Positions 16,648-24,975 of a stretch of 64,000 bases of DNA are shown here, piece by piece. The notes under the pieces were generated by a model. The model had not been told where the DNA came from and did not search any database. It worked only from the letters and a program-made list of their open reading frames with translations. Source of the DNA: Myxococcus qinghaiensis (GTDB taxonomy: Bacteria; Myxococcota; Myxococcia; Myxococcales; Myxococcaceae). The translations under genes and the position numbers were made by a program. The DNA lies in contig NZ_JAKCFA010000002.1 in assembly GCF_024198215.1 (NCBI RefSeq), positions 434,001 through 498,000 on the forward strand, read 5' to 3'. Each line of letters opens with the position of its first letter. Position 1 is the first letter of the stretch.

Positions 16648-17832
16648 TCAAGCCTCGAACACCACGAACGGCAACTCCACCCGGGCAATCACACCCCCGC
16701 CTGGCGCATTCTCCAGCGTCAGGCCATACCGCTCGCCATAGAGCTGGCGAATGCGAGCCCGGGTGTTGGCCACGCCAATCCCCGTGCCCCCTGCCCCACC
16801 CGCTCGAAGCCCGGGCCCATCGTCCCGCACCTCGAGCACCAGCCGGTCTCCCTGGCGCATGGCCCGCACCCACACATGCCCCCGAGACACACGCCGCGAG
16901 GTCCCATGCTTGATGGCATTTTCGACGAGCGGCTGGAGCACGAGCGAAGGAACCCGAGCAATCAATGTCTCCGCCTCCGGCTCCAGGTGCGACTCCAACC
17001 GTCGACCGAACCGAAGCTGCTCGATGCCCAGGTAGCGACGAACCAGCTCCAGCTCCTCGGACAGGGGCACCTCATGGTCCCCGCGCCCCTCCAGACTGGC
17101 CCGCAGCAGGTCCCCCAGCTCCACGAGCGCGTCGACCGCCTCCGGGTTGCGTGACTGGCGCACCAGGCCCACCACGGCGTTCAACGTGTTGAAGAGGAAG
17201 TGCGGATCCAACTGGGCACGCAGGGCCTGGAGCCGGGACTCGGCCAGCCGCGCCACCAACCGCGACTCCGCCAGCTCACGCTCTCGCGCCCGGCGCGCCG
17301 CGCTCAACGCGGCCCAGGCCGCGAGAAAGAGCAGATACTCGAAGGACCCCAGCGCCCCTCGCTCCAAGAGGAGCCCTCGCAGCCCCTCGCTGAACGACAC
17401 GCCGCCCGCATCCCACTGTTCCAGCCACGAGCGCGCCAGCGCGAGCAGGAGCGCATGCAGCAGCACGAAGCCACTGCCGAGGGCCACCAGCAGGCCCAGG
17501 TCGCGAACCCTGGGAGCCGCATCCCGAGTCACCCGGACGAATGTCGCCAGCATCAGGGGCCCCAGGAGCGCCCAGACGCTGTAGGGCACCATGGCCAGCG
17601 CCAGCTTGAAGCCGAACGCCGAAGGCTCGCGGGCATACGCCCCCACCGCATGAGGCAGCGCGGCGAGCAGCCCCACGGCCATGCCGAGCAGCCACAGGCG
17701 CCCGGGAGACAGGGCACGCGTGGCGAGCCCCGCCGGGCCTCGAGCGTCCGTCACCTCCCCCGGGTTCACGGCATCGCTCGCGGCCACGGCGAAGCAGCGT
17801 AGCGGAAGCGCCTGGTTTCGAGAGCCCCCCAC
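16648..17832 (-). CDS. LytS/AlgZ-type sensor histidine kinase
   Basis: A membrane histidine kinase of up to 394 residues. Residues ~45-190 contain about four to five membrane helices with short loops, suggesting sensing within the membrane. The His_kinase domain begins LRAQLDPHFLFNTLNAVVGL with the phospho-accepting His in DPHFLFN. The HATPase region has LVLQPLVENAIKHG, DDGPGL and GIGVANTRARI. It phosphorylates the LytTR regulator encoded next. The start is uncertain: the GTG at 17832 has no clear ribosome-binding site and leaves only 39 bp to the divergent gene. Another in-frame GTG lies at 17754, still before the first helix. Confidence 0.88.
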   Translation of the reverse strand: MGGSRNQALPLRCFAVAASDAVNPGEVTDARGPAGLATRALSPGRLWLLGMAVGLLAALPHAVGAYAREPSAFGFKLALAMVPYSVWALLGPLMLATFVRVTRDAAPRVRDLGLLVALGSGFVLLHALLLALARSWLEQWDAGGVSFSEGLRGLLLERGALGSFEYLLFLAAWAALSAARRARERELAESRLVARLAESRLQALRAQLDPHFLFNTLNAVVGLVRQSRNPEAVDALVELGDLLRASLEGRGDHEVPLSEELELVRRYLGIEQLRFGRRLESHLEPEAETLIARVPSLVLQPLVENAIKHGTSRRVSRGHVWVRAMRQGDRLVLEVRDDGPGLRAGGAGGTGIGVANTRARIRQLYGERYGLTLENAPGGGVIARVELPFVVFEA

Positions 17833-17871
17833 GAAGCGAAACAGCGCCTTCGGTTATGCTGCTCGCGCTCC

Positions 17872-18603
17872 GTGAACAGGACCACTCCGGGCCACGAGCC
17901 CGATGAACCCCGCCCGCCGTCTCCTCCCTCGTCCCAGGTGCGCTCCGGCACGCTGTACGCCTTGGACGATTCACCCGACACCGCACCTCCGAGCCAGCCC
18001 GCGCGAGGCGCCCGTATCACGGTTATCGGCACCGCCTTGCTCGTGGCCCTGGGACTCGCCATCCCCGGCGTGGCCGCGTTCCTGCTCCGTCCCGCGCCCA
18101 CGACACCCGCCCCAGCCGCGCCGACCGCGAACACCCCTCCGTTGCCCGAGGTCAGGCCCCCTGCCCTCACCGGCCCCGTGCGGGTCTGCGTGCTGAAGTT
18201 CCGGAACCTGAGTGGAGACACCTCGCTCACGCCCCTGGAGCTGGCCCTGTCCGAAGCGGTGGTCACCGACGTAGGCGACCAGCCCGGGATGCGACTCATC
18301 GAACGCGGGCAGTTGGACCTGCCGATGGAGGAGCAGGACTTCACGCAGGGCGCGCGGGTGGACCCGGAGACCCGGGCCCGGCTGGGCCGAATCGTCGGCG
18401 CGGAGGTGGTGGTGCTCGGCGGCTTCCAGCAAGCGGGCGGCGTGCTGCGCATCGCCGCGAGGTTCGTCCACGTGGAGACCGGCGAGGTGCTCGACACAGC
18501 GCGCGTGGAAGGGCCCGTGAGCAACTCCTTCGCGGTCCAGGATGCGCTCGCCGCCGAGGTGCGCGCGCTGCTGCCCCGCCTGCCCGGGAGACTGCGACCA
18601 TGA
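17872..18603 (+). CDS. CsgG/FlgO-like envelope protein with a single membrane anchor
   Basis: A 243-residue protein with a Pro/Ser-rich N-terminal segment, one membrane helix (residues ~48-72) and a periplasmic domain (~100-235). The domain matches the CsgG/FlgO/TolB-N-like fold: VRVCVLKFRNLSGDTSL, then LIERGQLDLPMEEQ, GRIVGAEVVVLGG and FVHVETGEVLDTARV. Such domains occur in curli secretion lipoprotein CsgG, flagellar FlgO and penicillin-binding-protein activators. The next gene overlaps by four bases (ATGA) and encodes a related domain, so the two probably work together. The GTG start is accepted because no better codon precedes the proline-rich segment. Confidence 0.7.
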   Translation: MNRTTPGHEPDEPRPPSPPSSQVRSGTLYALDDSPDTAPPSQPARGARITVIGTALLVALGLAIPGVAAFLLRPAPTTPAPAAPTANTPPLPEVRPPALTGPVRVCVLKFRNLSGDTSLTPLELALSEAVVTDVGDQPGMRLIERGQLDLPMEEQDFTQGARVDPETRARLGRIVGAEVVVLGGFQQAGGVLRIAARFVHVETGEVLDTARVEGPVSNSFAVQDALAAEVRALLPRLPGRLRP

Positions 18604-20036
18604 CCGCGCCCCGCTGGCTGCTGCTCTTCCTCGCGTGCTCCCACGTGGCGCTCGCGGCGGAGCCCACGAAGCCGCCGCCAGGGCCCGCGGCGGTGATGCC
18701 GTTCCGCAACCTCAACACGGACACCTCGCTGGACTGGCTCGCGCGCGGCATGACGGAGACGCTCATCTCCGACCTGCGCGCCAGCGGTCGCATCCAACTG
18801 GTGGAGCGCGAGCAGCTCGACGCCGCCCTCGCGGAGCTGGATCTCCAGGAGCGACAGCAGTCCACCGAGTCGACGGCGGTCCGCGTGGGCCGCCTCGTCG
18901 GAGCCCGCACCGTGGTGCTGGGCAGCATCCAGCGCGCGGAGCAGCAGGTGCGCATCAACGCGCGCTTCATCGACGTGGAGACCGGCGTCGTGCTGGACAC
19001 GGCGAAGGTCACCGGCCCCGTGGACCGCATCTTCGCGCTGCAGGACCAGGTGGCGTCCCGGCTGCTCGGCTCGCCCGTGAAGCCGCGCGTGAAGCGGCCC
19101 TCGGGGCGAGAAGCGGTGCTCGCCTTGGAGACCTATGGACGGGCGCTCGCGGCCCCCACCGAGGACGAGCGCGCGTGGCTCCTGCGCGCGACGCTGGCGG
19201 GCTCCCCTGGCTTCGAGTACGCCCGCGAGGAGCTCTCCCGTCTGGAGAAGCGGCTGGCCGAGCACGCCCTGCGCGCCACCCCCGCCCGCGAGGCTGCCGA
19301 CGCGGAGCTGCGGGCCACGATGCAGGACCCCAAGCGTCCCTCGGAGGAGCGCGCCTCGGCCGCGTTGCGGTTGTTGGACGCGAACTACGCCCGAGGGCGC
19401 TGGCGCACGCTGGTCCGGGACACCGAGCGAGTCCTCCCGTTGGGACTTCCCCTGTATCAACTTCGCCTCCCAGCCGAGACGGCCTTGTGGTTTCGCTTCA
19501 TCGCGTTCGGCAAGCTCGAACAGTGGGAAGCCGAGCGGGACGCCGGAGACACCTTCCTGCGGACCTATCCCCAGAGCGTCCTGGCCGAAGCCGTCGACGC
19601 CATGATGCGCGCCTCCGCCCTGGTGCGAGCCTCCGAGGAGCGAGCCCTCAAGGATCTGCGCGAGCGACTGGCGAAGGAGGCGCTCCATGCGGCCCAGCGC
19701 ATCGCGGACCTCGAGCGTCAAGGCAAGCCCACCGACACGGTGAGGCGGGAACTCGACTACCACCGCTGCTTCGCCCCCAGCACCAGTCACCTCCACCACC
19801 AGGCCCTGCTGGCCTGCCGCGCCTACTATGAGCTGTGGGGCAACGGCGCATCCGCCATCGAGAAGCACCACACCCGGGGCGCCCGGGAGTCGGAGATCTT
19901 CGCGCTCGTCCGACTGCGCCGCCATGCCGAGGCGCGCGAGCGGCTCGCCGCGTACCGCGCCGCCGACCCCGAGGGTGAACAAGCCAGCTTCGCGCGAGAG
20001 CAGGTGCTCAGCATCCGCCCAAGCGACGAGGAATGA
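18600..20036 (+). CDS. Exported CsgG/FlgO-like protein with a helical repeat C-terminus, 478 aa
   Basis: A paralogue of the upstream gene product with a cleavable signal peptide (ending ...HVALAAEP, residue ~21) instead of an anchor. Its N-terminal domain (~28-165) repeats the same pattern: AAVMPFRNLNTDTSLDWLAR, LVEREQLDAALAELDLQ, GARTVVLGSIQRAEQQVR and FIDVETGVVLDTAKV. Residues ~170-470 are alpha-helical with TPR-like spacing (LLDANYARGRWRTLV, FGKLEQWEAERDAGDTFL). It may oligomerise with the anchored partner at the envelope. It ends at a perfect terminator stem. Confidence 0.7.
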   Translation: MTAPRWLLLFLACSHVALAAEPTKPPPGPAAVMPFRNLNTDTSLDWLARGMTETLISDLRASGRIQLVEREQLDAALAELDLQERQQSTESTAVRVGRLVGARTVVLGSIQRAEQQVRINARFIDVETGVVLDTAKVTGPVDRIFALQDQVASRLLGSPVKPRVKRPSGREAVLALETYGRALAAPTEDERAWLLRATLAGSPGFEYAREELSRLEKRLAEHALRATPAREAADAELRATMQDPKRPSEERASAALRLLDANYARGRWRTLVRDTERVLPLGLPLYQLRLPAETALWFRFIAFGKLEQWEAERDAGDTFLRTYPQSVLAEAVDAMMRASALVRASEERALKDLRERLAKEALHAAQRIADLERQGKPTDTVRRELDYHRCFAPSTSHLHHQALLACRAYYELWGNGASAIEKHHTRGARESEIFALVRLRRHAEARERLAAYRAADPEGEQASFAREQVLSIRPSDEE

Positions 20037-20067
20037 AGGCGCGGCACCCGGACCGCGTGCCGCGCCT
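20037..20067. terminator. Bidirectional terminator hairpin
   Basis: GGCGCGGCAC and GTGCCGCGCC pair perfectly, extended by A-T to 11 bp, with a 9-nt loop. It fills the 43-bp gap between two convergent genes. Confidence 0.75.
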
Positions 20068-20079
20068 CCAGCCCCCTGA

Positions 20080-21927
20080 CTACGGGGCGATCTTCGTCAG
20101 GAACGAGTCGGGGGCACCCTGCAGCGTGTTGCCCTCGAAGTTCCCGTCCAGGTAGCCGCCGACGTACATGTTGTCGTCCTGGTCCACCACGACACCCATG
20201 CTGCGCACGTCCTTCTCCACGCCGCCGAGCACCGCCGTGGGCTGCTGCTTGATCCACTGGAGCGCGCCGGAGTAGTTCACCTTCGCCACGTAGTTGTGGA
20301 CCATGCCGCCCGTGGTGTCGGACGTCAGCGTCACGTCCGCCACCGCGCCGCCCGTCACGTAGATGCCGTCGTCATGGGCGAAGATGCCCATGCCCCACGA
20401 GCCCGAGCCCGAGTCCAGCTCCCACACCCACTGCTTGACGCCCGCCGGGTTGAACCGCGCGATGAAGACGTCGATGGCGGGAGTGACGTTGGGCACGCCG
20501 TCCATGCCACCGCCGCTGTAGCCCGTCAGGTACACGTTGCCGTTCACATCCACCGTGGAGCCGTAGAGCCACACGGACGTGGCGGGAGCACCCGCGAGCC
20601 GCGTCCACTGCTTCACGCCATCCGCGTCGTACTTGGTGATGAACGCATCCTGAGGGCCCGTGAGCGTCTGGCCGTCCAGGTTGCCGTCCGTCCAGCCGGA
20701 GACGTAGACGTTGCCGGAGGTGTCCGCGGAGGCCCGCCGCGCATGGGTCGTCTTCCCCGCCACGCCCAGCAGACGCGTCCACTGCTTCACGCCCGTGGCG
20801 TTGTACTTGGTGACGAACGCATCGTAGTTGCCGGTGCGCACGTTGCCGTCCAGGTTGCCGTTGGTGGAGCCCACCAGGAAGGCGTTGTCCGACGAGTCGA
20901 TGGACACGCCGTAGCCCTCCGTCTGCGCCCCCGAAAGGCCAATCTGCCGCGTCCAGCCGAACACGCCGGTGTAGCGGTACCGGGTGATGAACGCATCACG
21001 CCCGCCGCTGCTGGTGGCCCCAGGCAGCGCGCCGTCCGTGAAGCCCGCGACGTAGATCTCCTCGAACGTCCGGTTGCGAGCGACGCCGTAGCCCAGGGTG
21101 ACGGTGCCCGGCGAGCCGAGCTGCTTGTGGAAGTTGATGTTGCCGTTCCAGTCGCGCGCCGTGAGGAAGCCGTCCATCAAGCCCGCCATGGGCTGGCCCT
21201 CCACGCCCACCGTCGTCATGCCCGTGGAGTAGGTGCGGCCCGCCGGGTCGCCCGCCAGGTCATGGATGCGGGTGAAGCCCCCCGGAGCGCCGGACGTCTT
21301 CGTCCACACGTCCGCCACCGTGGGGAACGCGTCACACTGGTACAGCTCCAGCTTGCCAATGGACAGGACGACGATGCCCGCGCGGGAGTCGTTGTCGTCC
21401 GACACATTCAGCCGGTACTTCTTGTAGTTGCCGGGATGCGCCACGTCGTACTCGCGACGCTCGTTGGTCCAGCCCGTCACGTTGGTGCGCGTGTCCACCA
21501 CCACCCAGGTGCTGCCGTTGGAGCCCTCCAGCGTCCAGTTCTTCGGGGCGCGCGTGGTGATGGAGCCGTTGGAGTAGCTGATGGCGTAGCGACGCACCGA
21601 CTTCATCACGCCACTGCCGAACTCGTAGCCCAGCCACGCGGGCGTCACATTGGCCGTGGAGAGCCAGAAGGTGGTGGCGTTGTCGAACGCCTTCCAGGGC
21701 TCGTAGGCGGCTGGATTCGAGCCGTACACGCCCGAACTGGTGACGAAGCCCGACGGCGCGCCGTTGCTGGTCATCACCGGCACCAGGCTGACGCAGTTGT
21801 TGAGCTGCTGCTCCTGGCTCCCCGGCGCCTCCGTCGGGCCGTCATCGCCCGGCTCCCCACCCTGGCAGCCCACGAGCGCCAGCGCGCTCGCCAGGAACAT
21901 TCCTCGTACCGCGTTCAAGAATCTCAT
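20080..21927 (-). CDS. Lipoprotein with F5/8-type-C-like domain and SBBP beta-propeller repeats, 615 aa
   Basis: A surface lipoprotein. The ATG at 21927 follows GAGGAGGA closely; the signal peptide ends in a lipobox (ALALVGC, C21). Residues ~45-205 resemble a discoidin (F5/8 C) carbohydrate-binding module: AYEPWKAFDNATTFWLSTAN, WLGYEFGSG, then YKKYRLNVSDDND. From ~220 to the end are about seven SBBP units of ~55 residues, each with a GNVYVSGWTDGNLDG-like strand and DAFITKYDADGVKQWTR-like strand, forming a beta propeller. Likely an adhesin or glycan-binding scaffold; no catalytic residues are visible. Confidence 0.8.
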   Translation of the reverse strand: MRFLNAVRGMFLASALALVGCQGGEPGDDGPTEAPGSQEQQLNNCVSLVPVMTSNGAPSGFVTSSGVYGSNPAAYEPWKAFDNATTFWLSTANVTPAWLGYEFGSGVMKSVRRYAISYSNGSITTRAPKNWTLEGSNGSTWVVVDTRTNVTGWTNERREYDVAHPGNYKKYRLNVSDDNDSRAGIVVLSIGKLELYQCDAFPTVADVWTKTSGAPGGFTRIHDLAGDPAGRTYSTGMTTVGVEGQPMAGLMDGFLTARDWNGNINFHKQLGSPGTVTLGYGVARNRTFEEIYVAGFTDGALPGATSSGGRDAFITRYRYTGVFGWTRQIGLSGAQTEGYGVSIDSSDNAFLVGSTNGNLDGNVRTGNYDAFVTKYNATGVKQWTRLLGVAGKTTHARRASADTSGNVYVSGWTDGNLDGQTLTGPQDAFITKYDADGVKQWTRLAGAPATSVWLYGSTVDVNGNVYLTGYSGGGMDGVPNVTPAIDVFIARFNPAGVKQWVWELDSGSGSWGMGIFAHDDGIYVTGGAVADVTLTSDTTGGMVHNYVAKVNYSGALQWIKQQPTAVLGGVEKDVRSMGVVVDQDDNMYVGGYLDGNFEGNTLQGAPDSFLTKIAP

Positions 21928-22207
21928 GGTGTCTCCTCCTCGCGCCGCGAGCGCGAAAGTGCGCGCGGCCTTCCGGCGGCCCGTGACTCCAGGCCCCCGG
22001 TGGAACGGGAGATACCGACCCCAGGCCGGACTCCGGCGCGGGATGTGACGAAACCGCCCTGGCGAGGGACGAAACCGCCTCACCCGGGGATGAGACCTGA
22101 ATCACGGTTCATATTTTCTGGCGCATTGCAAGCCGGCCCGTTTTGCACGCGCTGCGTCGAAAGAATCGGTCTTGCTCGCGACGAACCAAACCCATTGAAT
22201 CGCGCCC

Positions 22208-23473
22208 ATGAAATTCCTGCGTGAGCTGCGCTCGGTCCTGAACCTGACGGTGCTGGTGGCCGGGCTCGGCTACTTCGTCGACCTCTTCGACATCACGCTG
22301 TTCGGCGTGGTGCGTGCCGCGTCGCTCCGGGACATCGGCATCACCAGTCCGGAGGAGGTGCTGTCCAAGGGCATCCTCATCTACAACTGCCAGATGGTGG
22401 GGATGATGGTGGGCGGCCTCTTGTGGGGCGTGCTCGCCGACAAGCGCGGCCGGCTGTCGGTGATGTTCGGCTCCATCCTGCTCTACTCGTTCGCAAACCT
22501 GGCGAACGCGTTCGCCTGGGACGTGACGAGCTACGCGGTGTTCCGCTTCCTGGGCGGCGTGGGCCTGGCGGGCGAGCTGGGCGCGGCGATTACGCTCGTC
22601 GCCGAGTCGCTCCCCAAGGAGAAGCGCGGCCTGGGCACCACCATCGTCGCCACGCTCGGCATGCTGGGAATCGTGGCGGCGGCCTTCGTGGGCCAGCACC
22701 TGCACTGGAAGACGGCCTACTTCACCGGCGGCATCATGGGCCTGGCGCTGCTGTTCGCCCGCTTCAAGGTCTCCGAGTCGGAGCTCTTCACCAAGAAGAC
22801 GGACCCGTCGCGCGCCAACCCCTTCCTACTGCTCCAGGGAGGCCGGTTCCTCAAGTACGTCTGCTGCATCCTGATTGGCGTGCCCATCTACTTCACCACC
22901 GGCATCCTCTTCACCTTCGCGCCGGAGCTGGCCGCAGGCCTCAACGTGCAGGGCACGGTGACGGCGGGCAACGCCATCCTCTATGGCTCCATCGGCCTGA
23001 CGATTGGCGACCTGCTCGCGGGCTTGTTCAGCCAGTGGCTCAAGAGCCGCAAGCGCGCGGTGGCGCTGAACCTGGTGGGTGGGTTCCTGCTGATGCTCGT
23101 CTACGGGCTCGTCCCGGGGCTCACCAGCACCACGGTGTACATCCTGAGCTTCCTCATCGGCATCATGGTGGGCTACTGGGCGGTGCTGGTGACGATGGCG
23201 GCCGAGCAGTTCGGCACCAACATCCGCGGCACGGTGGCGACGACGGTGCCCAACTTCGTGCGAGGCTCCGCGGCCATCGCCGCCAGCGGCTTCGCCGTCC
23301 TCAAGGGCTACATCTCCGTGCCCATGGCGGCCATCACCGTGGGCAGCATCTGCTTCGGGCTCGCGCTGCTCGCACTCACGCGAATCGAGGAGACCTTCCA
23401 CCGAGACCTCGACTTCGAGGAGACCGCGCCGGACGCGGCCACCGAGGCCAGCGCGCGCTCCCAGCCCTCCTGA
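22208..23473 (+). CDS. MFS transporter (metabolite:H+ symporter type)
   Basis: A 421-residue major facilitator with twelve helices. Helix 1 carries GYFVDLFDITLF and the motif-A loop reads WGVLADKRGR. Helix 4 has FLGGVGLAGELGAAI, a pattern found in sugar-phosphate and aromatic/organic-acid symporters rather than drug pumps. The C-terminus is a short acidic tail. The ATG at 22208 directly precedes the first helix. It stands divergent from the propeller lipoprotein (280-bp gap) and convergent with the P450 gene only 12 bp away. The transported compound is unknown. Confidence 0.85.
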   Translation: MKFLRELRSVLNLTVLVAGLGYFVDLFDITLFGVVRAASLRDIGITSPEEVLSKGILIYNCQMVGMMVGGLLWGVLADKRGRLSVMFGSILLYSFANLANAFAWDVTSYAVFRFLGGVGLAGELGAAITLVAESLPKEKRGLGTTIVATLGMLGIVAAAFVGQHLHWKTAYFTGGIMGLALLFARFKVSESELFTKKTDPSRANPFLLLQGGRFLKYVCCILIGVPIYFTTGILFTFAPELAAGLNVQGTVTAGNAILYGSIGLTIGDLLAGLFSQWLKSRKRAVALNLVGGFLLMLVYGLVPGLTSTTVYILSFLIGIMVGYWAVLVTMAAEQFGTNIRGTVATTVPNFVRGSAAIAASGFAVLKGYISVPMAAITVGSICFGLALLALTRIEETFHRDLDFEETAPDAATEASARSQPS

Positions 23474-23485
23474 CGTGTCCGGCCT

Positions 23486-24856
23486 TCAGCCCTTGCGGGC
23501 GCGCACCCGCATGGGCATGCCTCGCTTGGGCACGAAGGTCAGCCGCGTCTGCCACTCCACGGGGTTCTTCCCCAGGTACTCCACGTCGCACTGCTGGAGC
23601 AGCGTGGCCAGCGTCTGCACCGTGTCCACCTGGGACATGTGCTGGCCCACGCAGATGCGCTGGCCCGCCCCGAAGGGCACGTAGGCGCACTTGTGCATGC
23701 CCGCCAGGCGCTCCGGCAGGAAGCGGTCCGGGTCGAACGTGTCGGCGTCCTTCCAGTGGTCCGGGTGCCGGTGGATGGCGTACGGGCACATGAGGAGGTT
23801 GGTGCCCTTGGGCAGCAGCACCCCGCCCACCTCCGCCTCGTCCGCCGTCTCCCGGAGGATGGTCCAGGCGGGCGGGCTCAGCCGGTTGATCTCCTGCACG
23901 ACGCGGTTCGTGTACGGCAGCTTCGCCACGTCCTCGTACTTGGGCGGCTCGCTGCCACAGACAGCGCTCACCTCCTCGCGGATGGCGCGCGTCACCTCCG
24001 GGTGCTGCGTGCAGGCGTGCACGGCCCACGTCAGCGAGGTGGCGATCATCTCGAAGCTGGCGCCGAAGAGGTTCACGATTTCGTCGCGCACCTGCGTGTC
24101 TTCCATCGGCTCGCCCGTGTCCCGGGCCCGCGCCTCCACCAGCGCGGACAGGAGCGTGATGTCCCCCTCCTGCGCCCCGCGCTCGCGCCGCCGTCCCAGC
24201 CGCGCGTAGATCCACCCGTTGACGAGCCAGAGCGCCATGCCGATGCGGTCGATGTTCGGATCCAACCGGGGCAACACCTTGTAGTACAGCGTGCCCCAGG
24301 GGCCGCGCCGACGACCGAACACGTCGATGGCGTCCATGATGCCCGCGAAGAACTCCTCGCGGGGGACCTCGTCGAAGCACGTGCGCCACATCACCGCGAA
24401 CATCAGGCGGGCGGCCTCCGTGTACATGTCGAAGGATTCGCCCTGGGCGCCCAGGGCCGTCCACCGCTGCAGCGCCTTGGCCAGCTCATCACTGAAGATG
24501 CCCGACCACTGCCGGACCTTCTCCTTGTGAAACATCGGCTGAACCATGTGTCGCTGCCGCTTCCACAGCTCCCCCTGGCTCACGGTGAGCCCGTTGCCGT
24601 TGAAGGGATTGACGATGCGCGGCTTGGGGAAGGCCTGGGGCTCGTCGATGAGCACCCGCTTCACGTCCACCGGATTTCTCAGGAAGGCAATCGGATAGCC
24701 GTAGACGCGAACCAGGGACACGTCGCCGTATTCGGCGTGGAGCTTGTTGGCCAGGGCCAGCGGCTCCTGGAGCATGGGAAAGAAGCTTCCCAGCACGGGC
24801 AATCCCCGAGGGCCGGCCTTGCGGCGCGCGGAGGGCGAGGGAACAGAGGTGTCCAT
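23486..24856 (-). CDS. Cytochrome P450 with an atypical I-helix
   Basis: A 456-residue soluble P450. Seen: helix C WKRQRH (98-103), ExxR EINR (322-325), PERF-like DPDRFLPERL (376-384), and haem-binding FGAGQRICVG (395-404) with the thiolate Cys402. The I-helix reads FGASFEMIATSLTWA, so the usual AGx(D/E)T(T/S) becomes A266-S-F-E269-M-I: the acid is kept but the proton-delivering Thr is replaced by hydrophobic residues. The ATG at 24856 is used because an earlier GTG-type start adds unlike residues. No redox partner is encoded nearby. It resembles CYP102/CYP4-like class enzymes acting on lipids or polyketides, but the substrate is not readable. Confidence 0.9.
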   Translation of the reverse strand: MDTSVPSPSARRKAGPRGLPVLGSFFPMLQEPLALANKLHAEYGDVSLVRVYGYPIAFLRNPVDVKRVLIDEPQAFPKPRIVNPFNGNGLTVSQGELWKRQRHMVQPMFHKEKVRQWSGIFSDELAKALQRWTALGAQGESFDMYTEAARLMFAVMWRTCFDEVPREEFFAGIMDAIDVFGRRRGPWGTLYYKVLPRLDPNIDRIGMALWLVNGWIYARLGRRRERGAQEGDITLLSALVEARARDTGEPMEDTQVRDEIVNLFGASFEMIATSLTWAVHACTQHPEVTRAIREEVSAVCGSEPPKYEDVAKLPYTNRVVQEINRLSPPAWTILRETADEAEVGGVLLPKGTNLLMCPYAIHRHPDHWKDADTFDPDRFLPERLAGMHKCAYVPFGAGQRICVGQHMSQVDTVQTLATLLQQCDVEYLGKNPVEWQTRLTFVPKRGMPMRVRARKG

Positions 24857-24975
24857 GACCCCGATTTGTTCCGGTCGCCTTGCCACCGTCAAGCCCTGCA
24901 CTGACTTGAAGCCGACGTCCCGCCAGGGGCCAGTTGCGCCGGGAGGGCGAAGCGCCCTATCCCCTTCCCCAAGCC

